A stretch of DNA of 37,250 nt. Source: Blastocatellia bacterium (GTDB lineage: Bacteria > Acidobacteriota > Blastocatellia > Pyrinomonadales > Pyrinomonadaceae). The stretch spans positions 1 through 37,250 of the forward strand of contig JAEUQI010000027.1 of the NCBI GenBank assembly GCA_016789145.1, written 5' to 3'. Shown in pieces: positions 9,242-17,508 of the stretch; positions within the stretch are counted from its first letter, which is position 1, and each line of letters starts with the position of its first letter. Made by a program: the position numbers and the translations under genes. The notes below the pieces were generated by a model, which searched no databases, was not told the DNA's origin, and was given only the letters and a program-made list of their open reading frames with translations.

Positions 9242-10765
9242 ATGGCATCAAACAGGTACAACGTATTGAATCTGCAGCGCAACCGGCCGGCCGGATTTGG
9301 GTTGCCGATAATTGTGCTCTGGGGTGCCGTGCTCTTGATCGGTTTTGGCGTCTTTTGGCTTGAAGGCGGACTGTCGGGATCTCTGGAACAGTACTATCTA
9401 GTGCCATGGGCGGTAATGGCAGGTGTAGTCGTTGCGGCACCGTCGATCTACTTGTATTTCAGAGGCAAGTTCGAGCTATTCCATCCGCTTGTTTTTGCGG
9501 CGTGGAGCTATATTTTCCCTGCGTTTATCGTTGGAGCGTTCATAGTTGCGTTCAAATTGGTTGACCCATATTTCATGGTGTTCATCGATGACCCGGAATA
9601 CAACTTACCCTTAACTCTTTTCTATATCTCAATAGGATTCTTAGGGTTGACGGTCGGGTACTTTCTGCCCGTCGGCCGTATGATCGCGGAAAAGATCGAG
9701 CCGCGTTTCCCCAAGTGGAAATGGAACCCGGACAAGGTATGGACAGCGGGCGGGTTGCTGCTATTGGCAGGTATCGGCGTTAACATAATCGGTTTTCTAC
9801 AAGGGATCATGGGATTCCAGCGTTTGACCGATTACGGCACATTTGACGCGGTTCTTTTCTTCCTTGTCGTATTGGTTGCCGAGGGCAGCATGTTGTTGTG
9901 GCTGGGTATATTTGGTGCAAAACAACGTAATGCCACGTTCTACATAATGCTGGCCCTGTTGATATTGTTCATACCATTACGCGCGGCATTGTTGGGTAGT
10001 CGTAGTACCTTCCTCATTAGTATGTTCCCGATCATAATGGCGTTCACATACTCGGGACGTAAGATCAGCGGAAAGAATACTATCTTTTTTGGTATCGTCA
10101 TCGCCATCGCGGTATTCATAGGTATCATCTATGGCACCGCTTTCCGTAACATCAAGGGCTCCGAGGGCCGCATCAGTGCCGGAGACTATATCGGACAGGT
10201 CGGCGCAACTGTAGAGTATCTCTCGAACGAAGACCCGCTCGTGGTTATTCGGGACGGCGGCCAAGCGTTTGCTGAAAGGATCGAGAATTTAAGTTCGGTA
10301 GCTGTGGTTGTGTCCAATTACGAGCGCCTGGCTCCATATGAAGAGAGTTACGGTCTTGAGAACAACATCATCAATGATACGCTGACGTCCTTTGTTCCGA
10401 GGTTCTTATGGCCCGACAAGCCGCCTACCTCCGACGCCCGAGCGTACAGTATGCTCTATTTCAGTTTCGGCGACAATTCATTCGCGATCTCGCCGTTTGC
10501 TGATCTGCTGCGCAATTTTGGCCCGATCGGCATTCCGATCGGAATGCTTATCTTAGGAATTTACCTTCGTCTGATCTATCGCCTCTTTGTTGAGACCCCC
10601 TCGCCGGCGTTGTATAAATTCGTTGCATACTTGCCAATGCTTACACTTGTAAATTTTGAGGGCTTTTACGCTACTATCCTCCCATCGATAATACGAACAG
10701 TTGCAGTTCTCGCGGTTAGTCTGTTCATCGTGAACCTGATCATGCGAACCCGTATCAAGAATTGA
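9242..10765 (+). CDS. wzy: O-antigen/exopolysaccharide polymerase (Wzy-like) membrane protein
   Basis: A 507-residue polytopic protein with about 10-12 hydrophobic helices, a large hydrophilic loop around residues 300-390 (segments SEGRISAGDYIGQ and FVPRFLWPDKPPTSD) and a final cluster of helices. This architecture, together with the FxPRFLWPDKP segment typical of oligosaccharide-repeat-unit polymerases, points to a Wzy-like enzyme. Such enzymes polymerise lipid-linked repeats in the periplasm. Wzy proteins are poorly conserved, so the call depends on topology, that segment and the neighbouring flippase and BY-kinase genes. Confidence 0.8.
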   Translation: MASNRYNVLNLQRNRPAGFGLPIIVLWGAVLLIGFGVFWLEGGLSGSLEQYYLVPWAVMAGVVVAAPSIYLYFRGKFELFHPLVFAAWSYIFPAFIVGAFIVAFKLVDPYFMVFIDDPEYNLPLTLFYISIGFLGLTVGYFLPVGRMIAEKIEPRFPKWKWNPDKVWTAGGLLLLAGIGVNIIGFLQGIMGFQRLTDYGTFDAVLFFLVVLVAEGSMLLWLGIFGAKQRNATFYIMLALLILFIPLRAALLGSRSTFLISMFPIIMAFTYSGRKISGKNTIFFGIVIAIAVFIGIIYGTAFRNIKGSEGRISAGDYIGQVGATVEYLSNEDPLVVIRDGGQAFAERIENLSSVAVVVSNYERLAPYEESYGLENNIINDTLTSFVPRFLWPDKPPTSDARAYSMLYFSFGDNSFAISPFADLLRNFGPIGIPIGMLILGIYLRLIYRLFVETPSPALYKFVAYLPMLTLVNFEGFYATILPSIIRTVAVLAVSLFIVNLIMRTRIKN

Positions 10766-11511
10766 TGAATTCTAATAAGCAAAAATGGGAATATTTCGGC
10801 GAACAGGACCCGTACTTTGGTGTCTCGACGTTCGATAAATTCAAGTCCGCGAATATTGACGATGCAAGCAAGGCTGAGTTTTTCGAAACCGGTGAGGAAC
10901 ATATTGGGAAGGTCATCGCCGAGATAAGACGTGTCTTTGATACTGACTTCTCACCTTCCAAGTCTCTCGATTACGGCTGTGGTGTCGGTCGGCTGGTATT
11001 TCCGTTAGCAAAGGTTTCGCAGGACGTAACCGGTGTGGATATTTCCGCCCCGATGCTAGCCGAGGCCGTTGTGAACGCAGAACGGATGGGAGTTTCGAAC
11101 GTAAAGTTTCAATCGGTCGATGAATTCCTAGCGAACAAAGAAGCCAAATTCGATCTCGTCCACTCACTCATCGTTTTTCAGCACATTGAACCGAAATTCG
11201 GACTCGAACTTCTTCGCGAAGTGATACTTCGAATGAAGGTTGGCGGATATGGTGCTCTGCAGTTCACATACGAACATGTTGGAACAACGGCCGAAAAGCT
11301 CAGATTTCGGGCGTATCGTGATCTTCCGTTTGTTTATAAACTACGGAATATAGCTCTACGAAAGAAAGACGAGCCATTAATGTCGATCTATTCTTACGAT
11401 CTTCATAAATTGTTGGCGGTCTTCCGTGAATATGCCGGTGATCGTATCATGATGCACTTCACCGACCACGGATTTTTAGGAGTGACCATTTACTTTCAAC
11501 GCGTAAAATGA
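10765..11511 (+). CDS. Class I SAM-dependent methyltransferase
   Basis: The ATG at 10765 overlaps the polymerase stop by one base (TGATG); the in-frame TTG at 10762 is less likely. The 248-residue protein has motif I SLDYGCGVGRLVFPL, then VTGVDISAPMLAEA, then FDLVHSLIVFQHIEP, a complete Methyltransf_11/25-type set. It begins with a WEYFGEQDPYFGV segment seen in glycan-cluster methyltransferases. It is the third methyltransferase of this operon, suggesting a heavily methylated or methyl-capped polysaccharide. The substrate is unknown. Confidence 0.82.
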   Translation: MNSNKQKWEYFGEQDPYFGVSTFDKFKSANIDDASKAEFFETGEEHIGKVIAEIRRVFDTDFSPSKSLDYGCGVGRLVFPLAKVSQDVTGVDISAPMLAEAVVNAERMGVSNVKFQSVDEFLANKEAKFDLVHSLIVFQHIEPKFGLELLREVILRMKVGGYGALQFTYEHVGTTAEKLRFRAYRDLPFVYKLRNIALRKKDEPLMSIYSYDLHKLLAVFREYAGDRIMMHFTDHGFLGVTIYFQRVK

Positions 11512-12509
11512 AGACTGTCTTTACAAATGGCGGTTTTGATATTCTGCATCCCGGGCATGTAGACCTGCTGAAACGCGCTCGCTCGCTCGGTGATCGGCTT
11601 GTGGTTGGGATCAATAGTGACGAGTCTATCCGAAGAACCAAGGGGAAGGGACGGCCGATAGTAAGCCAAGAAGCCCGAAAGGCCGTTCTGTTGGGGCTCG
11701 AGTCTGTTGACGAAGTGGTGATCTTCGACGAACTTACACCTCAGCGTATTATCGAGGAGATCGTACCTGACGTGCTCGTCAAAGGCGGCGATTGGCCGGA
11801 GAGTGAGATCGTCGGTGCGGAATTTGTGAGGTCACGAGGTGGCGAAGTTCACTCGCTTCCTCTGCTAGATGGCTATTCGACGACCGCGATCATCGAATCG
11901 ATGAATTCCACCGCTTCGGGCGAGATATCCGCTATTTCTTCGCTTGATGCCTCGATCGTCGAACATCAAGACGCACTTACGGAGTTCCGAGCGACCTTAC
12001 AACCACAGATCGAAGAAACGGCGAACGTCATATACGAGACGTTCAAGGCCGGCAAAAAGGTGCTCATTTGTGGAAACGGCGGCAGTGCGGCTGATTCGCA
12101 GCACCTTGCGGCGGAGTTCGTCGGACGTTACGAAACCGAACGGATAGCAATGCCCGCGATCGCGCTAACCACAGATACATCCTCTCTAACGGCGATAACT
12201 AACGACTACGATTTTGATCGCGTTTTTGTCCGTCAGATCGAGGCTTTGGGGAATGAGGGCGATTGTTTGATCGCGTTTAGCACGAGTGGAAACTCGTCGA
12301 ACATCATCGCCGCAGTAATGGAAGCTCGTCGTCGCGGAATGACCGTCATCGGCATGACCGGCAGCAGCGGAAAGAAACTCGCTGGACTCTCAGATCATTG
12401 CATTATGGCTCCATCTGCACGCACGGCACGCATCCAAGAATGTCACATTCTGATCTGCCATCTATGGTGCCAGCTCGTCGATAGCTACGTCGCGGAGGCT
12501 GCACAATGA
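11508..12509 (+). CDS. Fused D-glycero-D-manno-heptose-1-phosphate adenylyltransferase (HldE C-domain) and sedoheptulose-7-phosphate isomerase (GmhA)
   Basis: A 333-residue fusion of two normally separate activities. Residues 1-130 form a cytidylyltransferase-fold domain with FTNGGFDILHPGH (HxGH at 14-17), SDESIRR, VKGGDW and DGYSTTAII, matching the C-terminal half of HldE. After a roughly 25-residue linker, residues 155-333 form a SIS domain with CGNGGSAADSQH, AAEFVGRY (Glu203) and RIQECH (His313). These correspond to GmhA catalytic Glu65 and His180 of E. coli. GmhA isomerises sedoheptulose-7-phosphate; the HldE C-domain makes ADP-heptose. The next gene supplies the kinase step. The phosphatase GmhB and epimerase HldD are not in the window. 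Confidence 0.9.
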   Translation: MKTVFTNGGFDILHPGHVDLLKRARSLGDRLVVGINSDESIRRTKGKGRPIVSQEARKAVLLGLESVDEVVIFDELTPQRIIEEIVPDVLVKGGDWPESEIVGAEFVRSRGGEVHSLPLLDGYSTTAIIESMNSTASGEISAISSLDASIVEHQDALTEFRATLQPQIEETANVIYETFKAGKKVLICGNGGSAADSQHLAAEFVGRYETERIAMPAIALTTDTSSLTAITNDYDFDRVFVRQIEALGNEGDCLIAFSTSGNSSNIIAAVMEARRRGMTVIGMTGSSGKKLAGLSDHCIMAPSARTARIQECHILICHLWCQLVDSYVAEAAQ

Positions 12510-13423
12510 AGATGCCCGACGTCGCCGGCCGCCGCATTGCCGTTATCGGCGACGTAATGCTCGACCGCTATTGGTGGGGCGAAACCACACGCATCTCTCC
12601 CGAAGCTCCGGTTCCGGTAGTTCGTCTCGATAAACTGACCGACGCCGTCGGAGGCGCCGCAAACGTCGCCGCAAACATCGCCGGCCTAGGAGCAACGGCG
12701 ATCCTCGTCGGTGTGGTTGGAAACGACATCGAAGGTACCGTGCTTTCGTCACTTATCAGTGATATCGACGGCGTTGAATCACGATTGGTTTCCATTGACG
12801 GCCGTCCGACAACCGTAAAGACACGAATCGTCTCAGGCGGGCATCACGTTGTACGCGTCGATCGAGAATCTGCCGAAGACGGTGATCTGACCTCGAGCGA
12901 GCAGCTTAGATCCGCGCTAGCTGACGCCGAGCTAATTGTCCTATCCGATTATGCTAAGGGCGTCTTGTCTATTGTGACGTTAGCTGCGATTTTCGATCTG
13001 GCGCAAGGAAAAACAATAGTTGTCGATCCTAAATCGAATGATCTTTCGCGATACAACGGTGCAGGCATCGTCACGCCAAACGCTAAAGAGGCTATTTCCG
13101 CGTCGGGCAAACCTAATTCGGCAGATGCCGGCAGGGAACTTATCGACAAACACGATTTTCAAGCAGTATTGGTCACCGAGGGCGAGCACGGAATGACGCT
13201 TTTCCGTCGAGACCATGCACCGTTAAAATATGAGGCAAAGGCTCTTGAAACTTTTGATGTGACTGGCGCAGGCGATACTGTCATCGCGACATTATGTGCG
13301 TGTTTGGTCGCAGGCTCGTCGTTGCCTGAAGCTGTGGAGTTAGCGAATATCGCCGCCGGAATTGCCGTCAGCCACGTCGGTACCACGATCGTAACGCGTG
13401 AGATGCTTGAGGCGGCTCTATGA
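12506..13423 (+). CDS. hldA: D-glycero-beta-D-manno-heptose-7-phosphate kinase (HldE N-domain / HldA-type, PfkB family)
   Basis: A 305-residue stand-alone PfkB sugar kinase matching the N-terminal half of bifunctional HldE. It has GDVMLDRYWWG near the start, RISPEAPVPVV, GGAANVAANIAGLG, VDPKSNDLSRY, TPNAKEA, and the ATP/catalytic motif DVTGAGDT (GAGD at 254-257; Asp257 is the expected base). Its ATG overlaps the fusion gene's stop (ATGA), so it is translated with the adenylyltransferase-isomerase. Together they cover three steps from sedoheptulose-7-phosphate to ADP-heptose. A second ATG two codons in could also be used. Confidence 0.9.
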   Translation: MKMPDVAGRRIAVIGDVMLDRYWWGETTRISPEAPVPVVRLDKLTDAVGGAANVAANIAGLGATAILVGVVGNDIEGTVLSSLISDIDGVESRLVSIDGRPTTVKTRIVSGGHHVVRVDRESAEDGDLTSSEQLRSALADAELIVLSDYAKGVLSIVTLAAIFDLAQGKTIVVDPKSNDLSRYNGAGIVTPNAKEAISASGKPNSADAGRELIDKHDFQAVLVTEGEHGMTLFRRDHAPLKYEAKALETFDVTGAGDTVIATLCACLVAGSSLPEAVELANIAAGIAVSHVGTTIVTREMLEAAL

Positions 13424-14421
13424 CTGCCAAATTGACCTTCGTCGAGCGAAAAGCATCATCTTTCGTAAGTATCGAAAGGGTCTTTCGTCACGTAAATGAA
13501 TCTCTGGGCGATCAGTTTGAGACGTCATTTGTTCAGCTTCCTTACGACAATTCGCTCATCGGGCTGATCAAGAATCTACTATTTTTCGAGCGTCAGGAAT
13601 CGGACATTTATCATGTCACCGGCCACTGTCATTACATCGCCCTGCGATTGCCTGCCGGCCGGACGGTGCTAACCGTTCACGACTTGTTTTTCATGAACAA
13701 TCGTACCGGTATTCGTCGTTGGTTCCTGAAGAAGCTCTATCTCGACTGGCCCTTGCGACGCGCAAAATACGTGACCGCAATCTCTGAGGCGACGAAAGCC
13801 GAGATAGCAACATATCTTCCCGACGTAGCGGAACGGATCATTGTGATCGAGAATCCGCTAGACCCGCAGTTCGAGTATTTGCCAAAAGAATTCAACGAGG
13901 AAAAGCCCGAGATCCTACAGCTCGGAACAGTCGTAAACAAGAATGTTCCCAGGCTGATAAGAGCGCTGTCCGGGTTGCCGTGCCGATTGACGCTCGTTGG
14001 AAAGATCGATGAAGAAATATCGTCTGCTCTCAAAAGCTCAAAGATCGAATATCGCACGATAGATCGTCTGGCTGATGATAAGCTAATTGACGCCTACCGA
14101 AATGCCGACATTGTGAGCTTTTGTTCGACCTATGAAGGATTTGGTTTACCAATAATTGAGGCACAAGCTGTTGGTCGCGTTGTTGTAACGAGTGATCTTA
14201 GCCCAATGAAGGAAGTCGCCGGCGTCGGCACGGTGCTAGTTGATCCATTCGATGAGGTTTCGATACGAGAGGGTTTTGAACGCGTTATCTCCGATAGCTC
14301 TCTGAGAAGCATACTCGTCGAAAACGGTCTGTCAAATGTGGCCCGATTTTCGGCGAAACGCGTTGCCGACTCCTATTCTGGCGTTTATCAACGCGTCCTT
14401 ATGGACAATAATCAACTTTAA
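13420..14421 (+). CDS. Family 4 glycosyltransferase
   Basis: A 333-residue GT-B enzyme coupled to the heptose kinase by an ATGA overlap. Seen: LTVHDLFF and AKYVTAISEATKAEI in the acceptor domain, then ILQLGTVVNKNVPRLI, and the GT4 signature FCSTYEGFGLPIIEAQAVGR with VTSDLSPMKEVAG. This pattern is typical of mannosyl/rhamnosyl-type GT4 enzymes. Because it immediately follows the heptose genes, a heptosyltransfer role is possible, but ADP-heptose is usually used by GT9 enzymes, so that is only a suggestion. Confidence 0.87.
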   Translation: MTAKLTFVERKASSFVSIERVFRHVNESLGDQFETSFVQLPYDNSLIGLIKNLLFFERQESDIYHVTGHCHYIALRLPAGRTVLTVHDLFFMNNRTGIRRWFLKKLYLDWPLRRAKYVTAISEATKAEIATYLPDVAERIIVIENPLDPQFEYLPKEFNEEKPEILQLGTVVNKNVPRLIRALSGLPCRLTLVGKIDEEISSALKSSKIEYRTIDRLADDKLIDAYRNADIVSFCSTYEGFGLPIIEAQAVGRVVVTSDLSPMKEVAGVGTVLVDPFDEVSIREGFERVISDSSLRSILVENGLSNVARFSAKRVADSYSGVYQRVLMDNNQL

Positions 14422-14426
14422 GTATT

Positions 14427-14455
14427 TTGGTTTAACTGTTTCATAGTAATATAGT
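14427..14455 (+). promoter_or_regulatory. Weak candidate promoter before the amino-sugar module
   Basis: TTGGTT (3 of 6) and TATAGT (5 of 6) with a 17-base spacer in the 43-base AT-rich gap before the ATG at 14465. Initiation would fall only about 2-4 bases before that ATG, so a transcript from it would be essentially leaderless; no good Shine-Dalgarno is visible. Low certainty. Confidence 0.25.
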
Positions 14456-14464
14456 TACGAAGTC

Positions 14465-15340
14465 ATGAAAGTCTTAGTGTTTGGTGCGGCAGGAATGCTC
14501 GGCCACAAATTATTCCAACGGCTTAGCTCGCGATTTGATGTAACGGCTACGATCCGCGGCGAGTTCTCATCGATCGGGCGTTATGGCATATTCGATCCTA
14601 CAAAGATCGTCGAGAACATCGACGTACGCGAAAGAAGTTCCGTCGAATCTGCGATCGTAGCGGCTCGGCCTGATGTTGTTATTAACGCCGTTGGAGTTAT
14701 CAAACAGCTTCCGTCGGCGAAAGACGTGATCACAACACTAGAGATCAACGCGATCTTTCCGCACCGATTGGCGGAATTAGGAGCAAAATACGGATTTCGC
14801 ACGATATCTGTTAGCACAGATTGTGTTTTCGATGGCGTCAAAGGCAATTACACCGAATCCGACATTCCAAACGCTACCGACCTATACGGCAAAAGCAAGG
14901 CTTTAGGTGAATTGACGGACGAAAATTGCCTCACGCTGCGTACTTCGATAATTGGACGAGAACTTGGAACGAGCCACAGCCTTGTTGATTGGTTTCTGTC
15001 TAATCGCGGCGGTTCGGTCAAGGGATTTACGCGAGCCATTTACAGCGGCTTTCCAACCATCGTATTTGCAGATATAATTGGGGATTTGGTCGCTAACAGA
15101 CCCGAACTTAGTGGTCTGTATCAGGTGGCGAGCCAGCCGATCAATAAATTCGAATTGCTGAAATTAGTCAACAGTGCGTACGATGCGAATATTGAGATCG
15201 TGCCCGAGAACGACTTTGCTATCGACCGAAGCCTTGATGCGGCTAAGTTCAACGAATTGATAGGCTTCAAACCGGCTCCGTGGCCAGAACTTGTTGCCAG
15301 AATGGCGGCAGACGAAACAGATTACGACGCTTTCAAATAA
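14465..15340 (+). CDS. RmlD-like NAD(P)-dependent 4-reductase of UDP-L-deoxy-N-acetylhexosamine synthesis
   Basis: A 291-residue short-chain dehydrogenase of the RmlD/WbjC kind. The Rossmann motif GAAGMLG is at residues 7-13, then STDCVFDG (117-124), and the catalytic YGKSK gives Tyr141 and Lys145. It is directly followed by CapE/FnlA-like and WecB-like genes, as in loci that make UDP-L-FucNAc or UDP-L-QuiNAc. WbjC/CapF/FnlB proteins are about 370 residues with a C-terminal cupin that epimerises C3; this protein stops without one. That fits the shorter RmlD-type reductase of UDP-L-RhaNAc/UDP-L-QuiNAc pathways better than CapF. The final sugar is inferred. Confidence 0.82.
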   Translation: MKVLVFGAAGMLGHKLFQRLSSRFDVTATIRGEFSSIGRYGIFDPTKIVENIDVRERSSVESAIVAARPDVVINAVGVIKQLPSAKDVITTLEINAIFPHRLAELGAKYGFRTISVSTDCVFDGVKGNYTESDIPNATDLYGKSKALGELTDENCLTLRTSIIGRELGTSHSLVDWFLSNRGGSVKGFTRAIYSGFPTIVFADIIGDLVANRPELSGLYQVASQPINKFELLKLVNSAYDANIEIVPENDFAIDRSLDAAKFNELIGFKPAPWPELVARMAADETDYDAFK

Positions 15341-16389
15341 TGAACGAACTCGAAGGTAAACGAATACTTGTCACCGGCGGCACCGGCTCGCTTGGGCAAA
15401 CTCTTGTGCGGCGGCTAATGTCGGGTGAAATGGGAACGCCGGCAAGCGTTACTGTTTTTTCTCGCGACGAAGCCAAACAGCACTACATGCGGCTCGATTT
15501 TTTGAACCGAGAAACCGCGACTGACGACGTGATCTATGAGAATTCACGGTCATTGCTCAAGTTCCACATTGGTGATGTTCGCGACAGGTCATCGTTGCTT
15601 ACTGCTTTGCGTAATGCTGACGTCGTGTTTCACGCGGCGGCGCTGAAGCAGGTTCCGTCTTGTGAGTATTTCCCGTACGAAGCCGTCTTGACCAATGTCG
15701 GCGGGGCCGAGAACGTCGTAAAGGGAATTCGCGAAAATGATCTGGAAGTCGAGACCGTAATCGGAATTTCGACCGACAAAGCATGCAAACCGATCAATGT
15801 GATGGGCATGACCAAAGCTTTGCAAGAACGCGTTATGCTCGAAGCGAATCGCGACAGCAAAAAGACTGTCTATCACTGCGTTCGTTATGGAAACGTCATT
15901 GCTTCGCGTGGTTCGATAGTCCCGCTCTTTGTTGAACAAGTTCGAAATGGCCAGCCTGTGACGGTCACGATGCCGGAAATGACGCGATTTTTGCTAAGCC
16001 TTGACCGAGCCGTTGACACGGTTTTTGAGGCTATCAGATCGAAACGTCGAGGCTGCACATACGTGCCGAAGGTTCCCGCAGCGAACATTACAGACGTCGC
16101 AAAGGCCCTTATAGGCGATAAAGGGAATGAGATCGTTTATACAGGAATTCGTCCCGGCGAAAAGATCCACGAGATCATGGTCTCAGAGGAAGAATGTTTC
16201 CGAACCATCGAGGAAAACGGCTATTACGTCATTCTGCCGGTCCTGCCTGAGTTACGCGAAGCTAACGAGCCGCCGCCTGCATTGAACGGCGAGTATTCGT
16301 CGCGGGACAACAACATCAGCATCGACGATCTAAAGAACCTTCTGGCAGACGCAAATACCGAGATCCAAAGATTTATCGCCGGCAAATAA
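15340..16389 (+). CDS. UDP-GlcNAc 4,6-dehydratase/5-epimerase (CapE/FnlA/WbjB family)
   Basis: The ATG at 15340 overlaps the reductase stop by one base; the upstream in-frame GTG/ATG codons lie inside that gene. The 349-residue protein has GGTGSLG at 13-19, HAAALKQVPSCE, STDKA at 144-148, and MGMTK with Met155 in the place of the usual tyrosine and Lys159. The Met-for-Tyr substitution is the hallmark of inverting 4,6-dehydratases (FlaA1, CapE). RYGNVIASRGS and IRPGEKIHE are further family motifs. It should convert UDP-GlcNAc to a UDP-2-acetamido-2,6-dideoxy-L-hexos-4-ulose, the substrate of the preceding reductase. Confidence 0.9.
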   Translation: MNELEGKRILVTGGTGSLGQTLVRRLMSGEMGTPASVTVFSRDEAKQHYMRLDFLNRETATDDVIYENSRSLLKFHIGDVRDRSSLLTALRNADVVFHAAALKQVPSCEYFPYEAVLTNVGGAENVVKGIRENDLEVETVIGISTDKACKPINVMGMTKALQERVMLEANRDSKKTVYHCVRYGNVIASRGSIVPLFVEQVRNGQPVTVTMPEMTRFLLSLDRAVDTVFEAIRSKRRGCTYVPKVPAANITDVAKALIGDKGNEIVYTGIRPGEKIHEIMVSEEECFRTIEENGYYVILPVLPELREANEPPPALNGEYSSRDNNISIDDLKNLLADANTEIQRFIAGK

Positions 16390-16395
16390 GTTTTT

Positions 16396-17493
16396 ATGAA
16401 GATAATGACCATTTTCGGGACTCGTCCCGAGATCATTCGCCTAAGCCTCGTGATGAAAGTGCTTGATCAGCACTGTGATCACGTTACGGTTCACACCGGC
16501 CAGAATTATGACGAGTCGTTGAGCGATATCTTCATTCGAGATCTTGAAGTTCGTACACCAGACGTTCATCTGGGCATACGTTCAACCTCGTTCGGCGATC
16601 AGATCGGACAGATAATGTCGAAATGCGACGAAACCATCGCCGCACACAAACCTGACCGTATTCTCATACTGGGCGACACAAACAGCGCGTTGACCGCAAT
16701 TGCTGCGGCTCGGCGGCAGATACCTGTATTCCATATGGAAGCCGGAAATCGTTGCTACGACGACCGAGTTCCCGAAGAAGTAAATCGTCGAATCATCGAT
16801 CACTCGAGTGCAGTTCTGCTGCCGTACACCGAGCGAAGCAAAGAGAACCTCGTTCGAGAGGGAATCGAGCGTGACCGAATTTTCGTTACCGGGAATCCGA
16901 TCAAAGAGGTACTAGACTATTTCGATCCTCAGATAGAAGCGAGCGATGCTCTTTCGCGGCTAAATGTGCATCCATTCGAATATCTTCTCGTAACGCTGCA
17001 TCGTGCGGAAAACGTCGATATCAAAGAACGCTTGGTAAGCATTTTCAACGCCTTCAAAACGATCTCAGAGCGTTTTGGAAAAGATGTATTGGTCAGCGTT
17101 CATCCTCGAACCGCTGAAAAACTGCAGCAATTCGGCATTGACACTTCAAACTCTCGAGTCCGTTTACTTAATGCGATGGGCTTTTTTGATTTCGTTAAGC
17201 TTGAGAAGAATTCGCTCGCAGTATTGACCGATAGCGGCACCGTACAAGAAGAATGTTCGATATTTGGCATTCCGAATGTAACGCTTCGCGACGTGACCGA
17301 ACGGCCCGAAACGATCGAATGCGGAAGCAATATCCTTTCCGGAGCCGACACGGACACTATTGTGAGATCGGCCGAACTCGCCATCGCTCAGCCGGCGAAC
17401 TGGACTGCACCGAAGGAATATTTAGCTAACAATGTATCTCACACGGTCAGTAAGATAGTTCTCGGCTATCTGAGCCGCCGAACTCATCACTAA
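16396..17493 (+). CDS. UDP-N-acetylglucosamine 2-epimerase family enzyme (WecB/CapG/FnlC-like)
   Basis: A 365-residue GT-B-fold epimerase. Seen: FGTRPEIIRLS at residues 7-17, HTGQNYDESLSD, LGDTNSALTA, HMEAGNR, VPEEVNRRIIDHSS, VTGNPIKE, LVTLHRAENVD and the C-terminal TDSGTVQEE with RDVTERPET. These are the conserved substrate- and UDP-binding motifs of non-hydrolysing 2-epimerases. Placement after the dehydratase and reductase indicates it epimerises C2 of UDP-L-PneNAc/RhaNAc to give UDP-L-FucNAc/QuiNAc rather than making UDP-ManNAc, though a plain WecB activity cannot be excluded. Confidence 0.9.
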   Translation: MKIMTIFGTRPEIIRLSLVMKVLDQHCDHVTVHTGQNYDESLSDIFIRDLEVRTPDVHLGIRSTSFGDQIGQIMSKCDETIAAHKPDRILILGDTNSALTAIAAARRQIPVFHMEAGNRCYDDRVPEEVNRRIIDHSSAVLLPYTERSKENLVREGIERDRIFVTGNPIKEVLDYFDPQIEASDALSRLNVHPFEYLLVTLHRAENVDIKERLVSIFNAFKTISERFGKDVLVSVHPRTAEKLQQFGIDTSNSRVRLLNAMGFFDFVKLEKNSLAVLTDSGTVQEECSIFGIPNVTLRDVTERPETIECGSNILSGADTDTIVRSAELAIAQPANWTAPKEYLANNVSHTVSKIVLGYLSRRTHH

Positions 17494-17508
17494 ACCCCGC
17501 GAGCCTGG

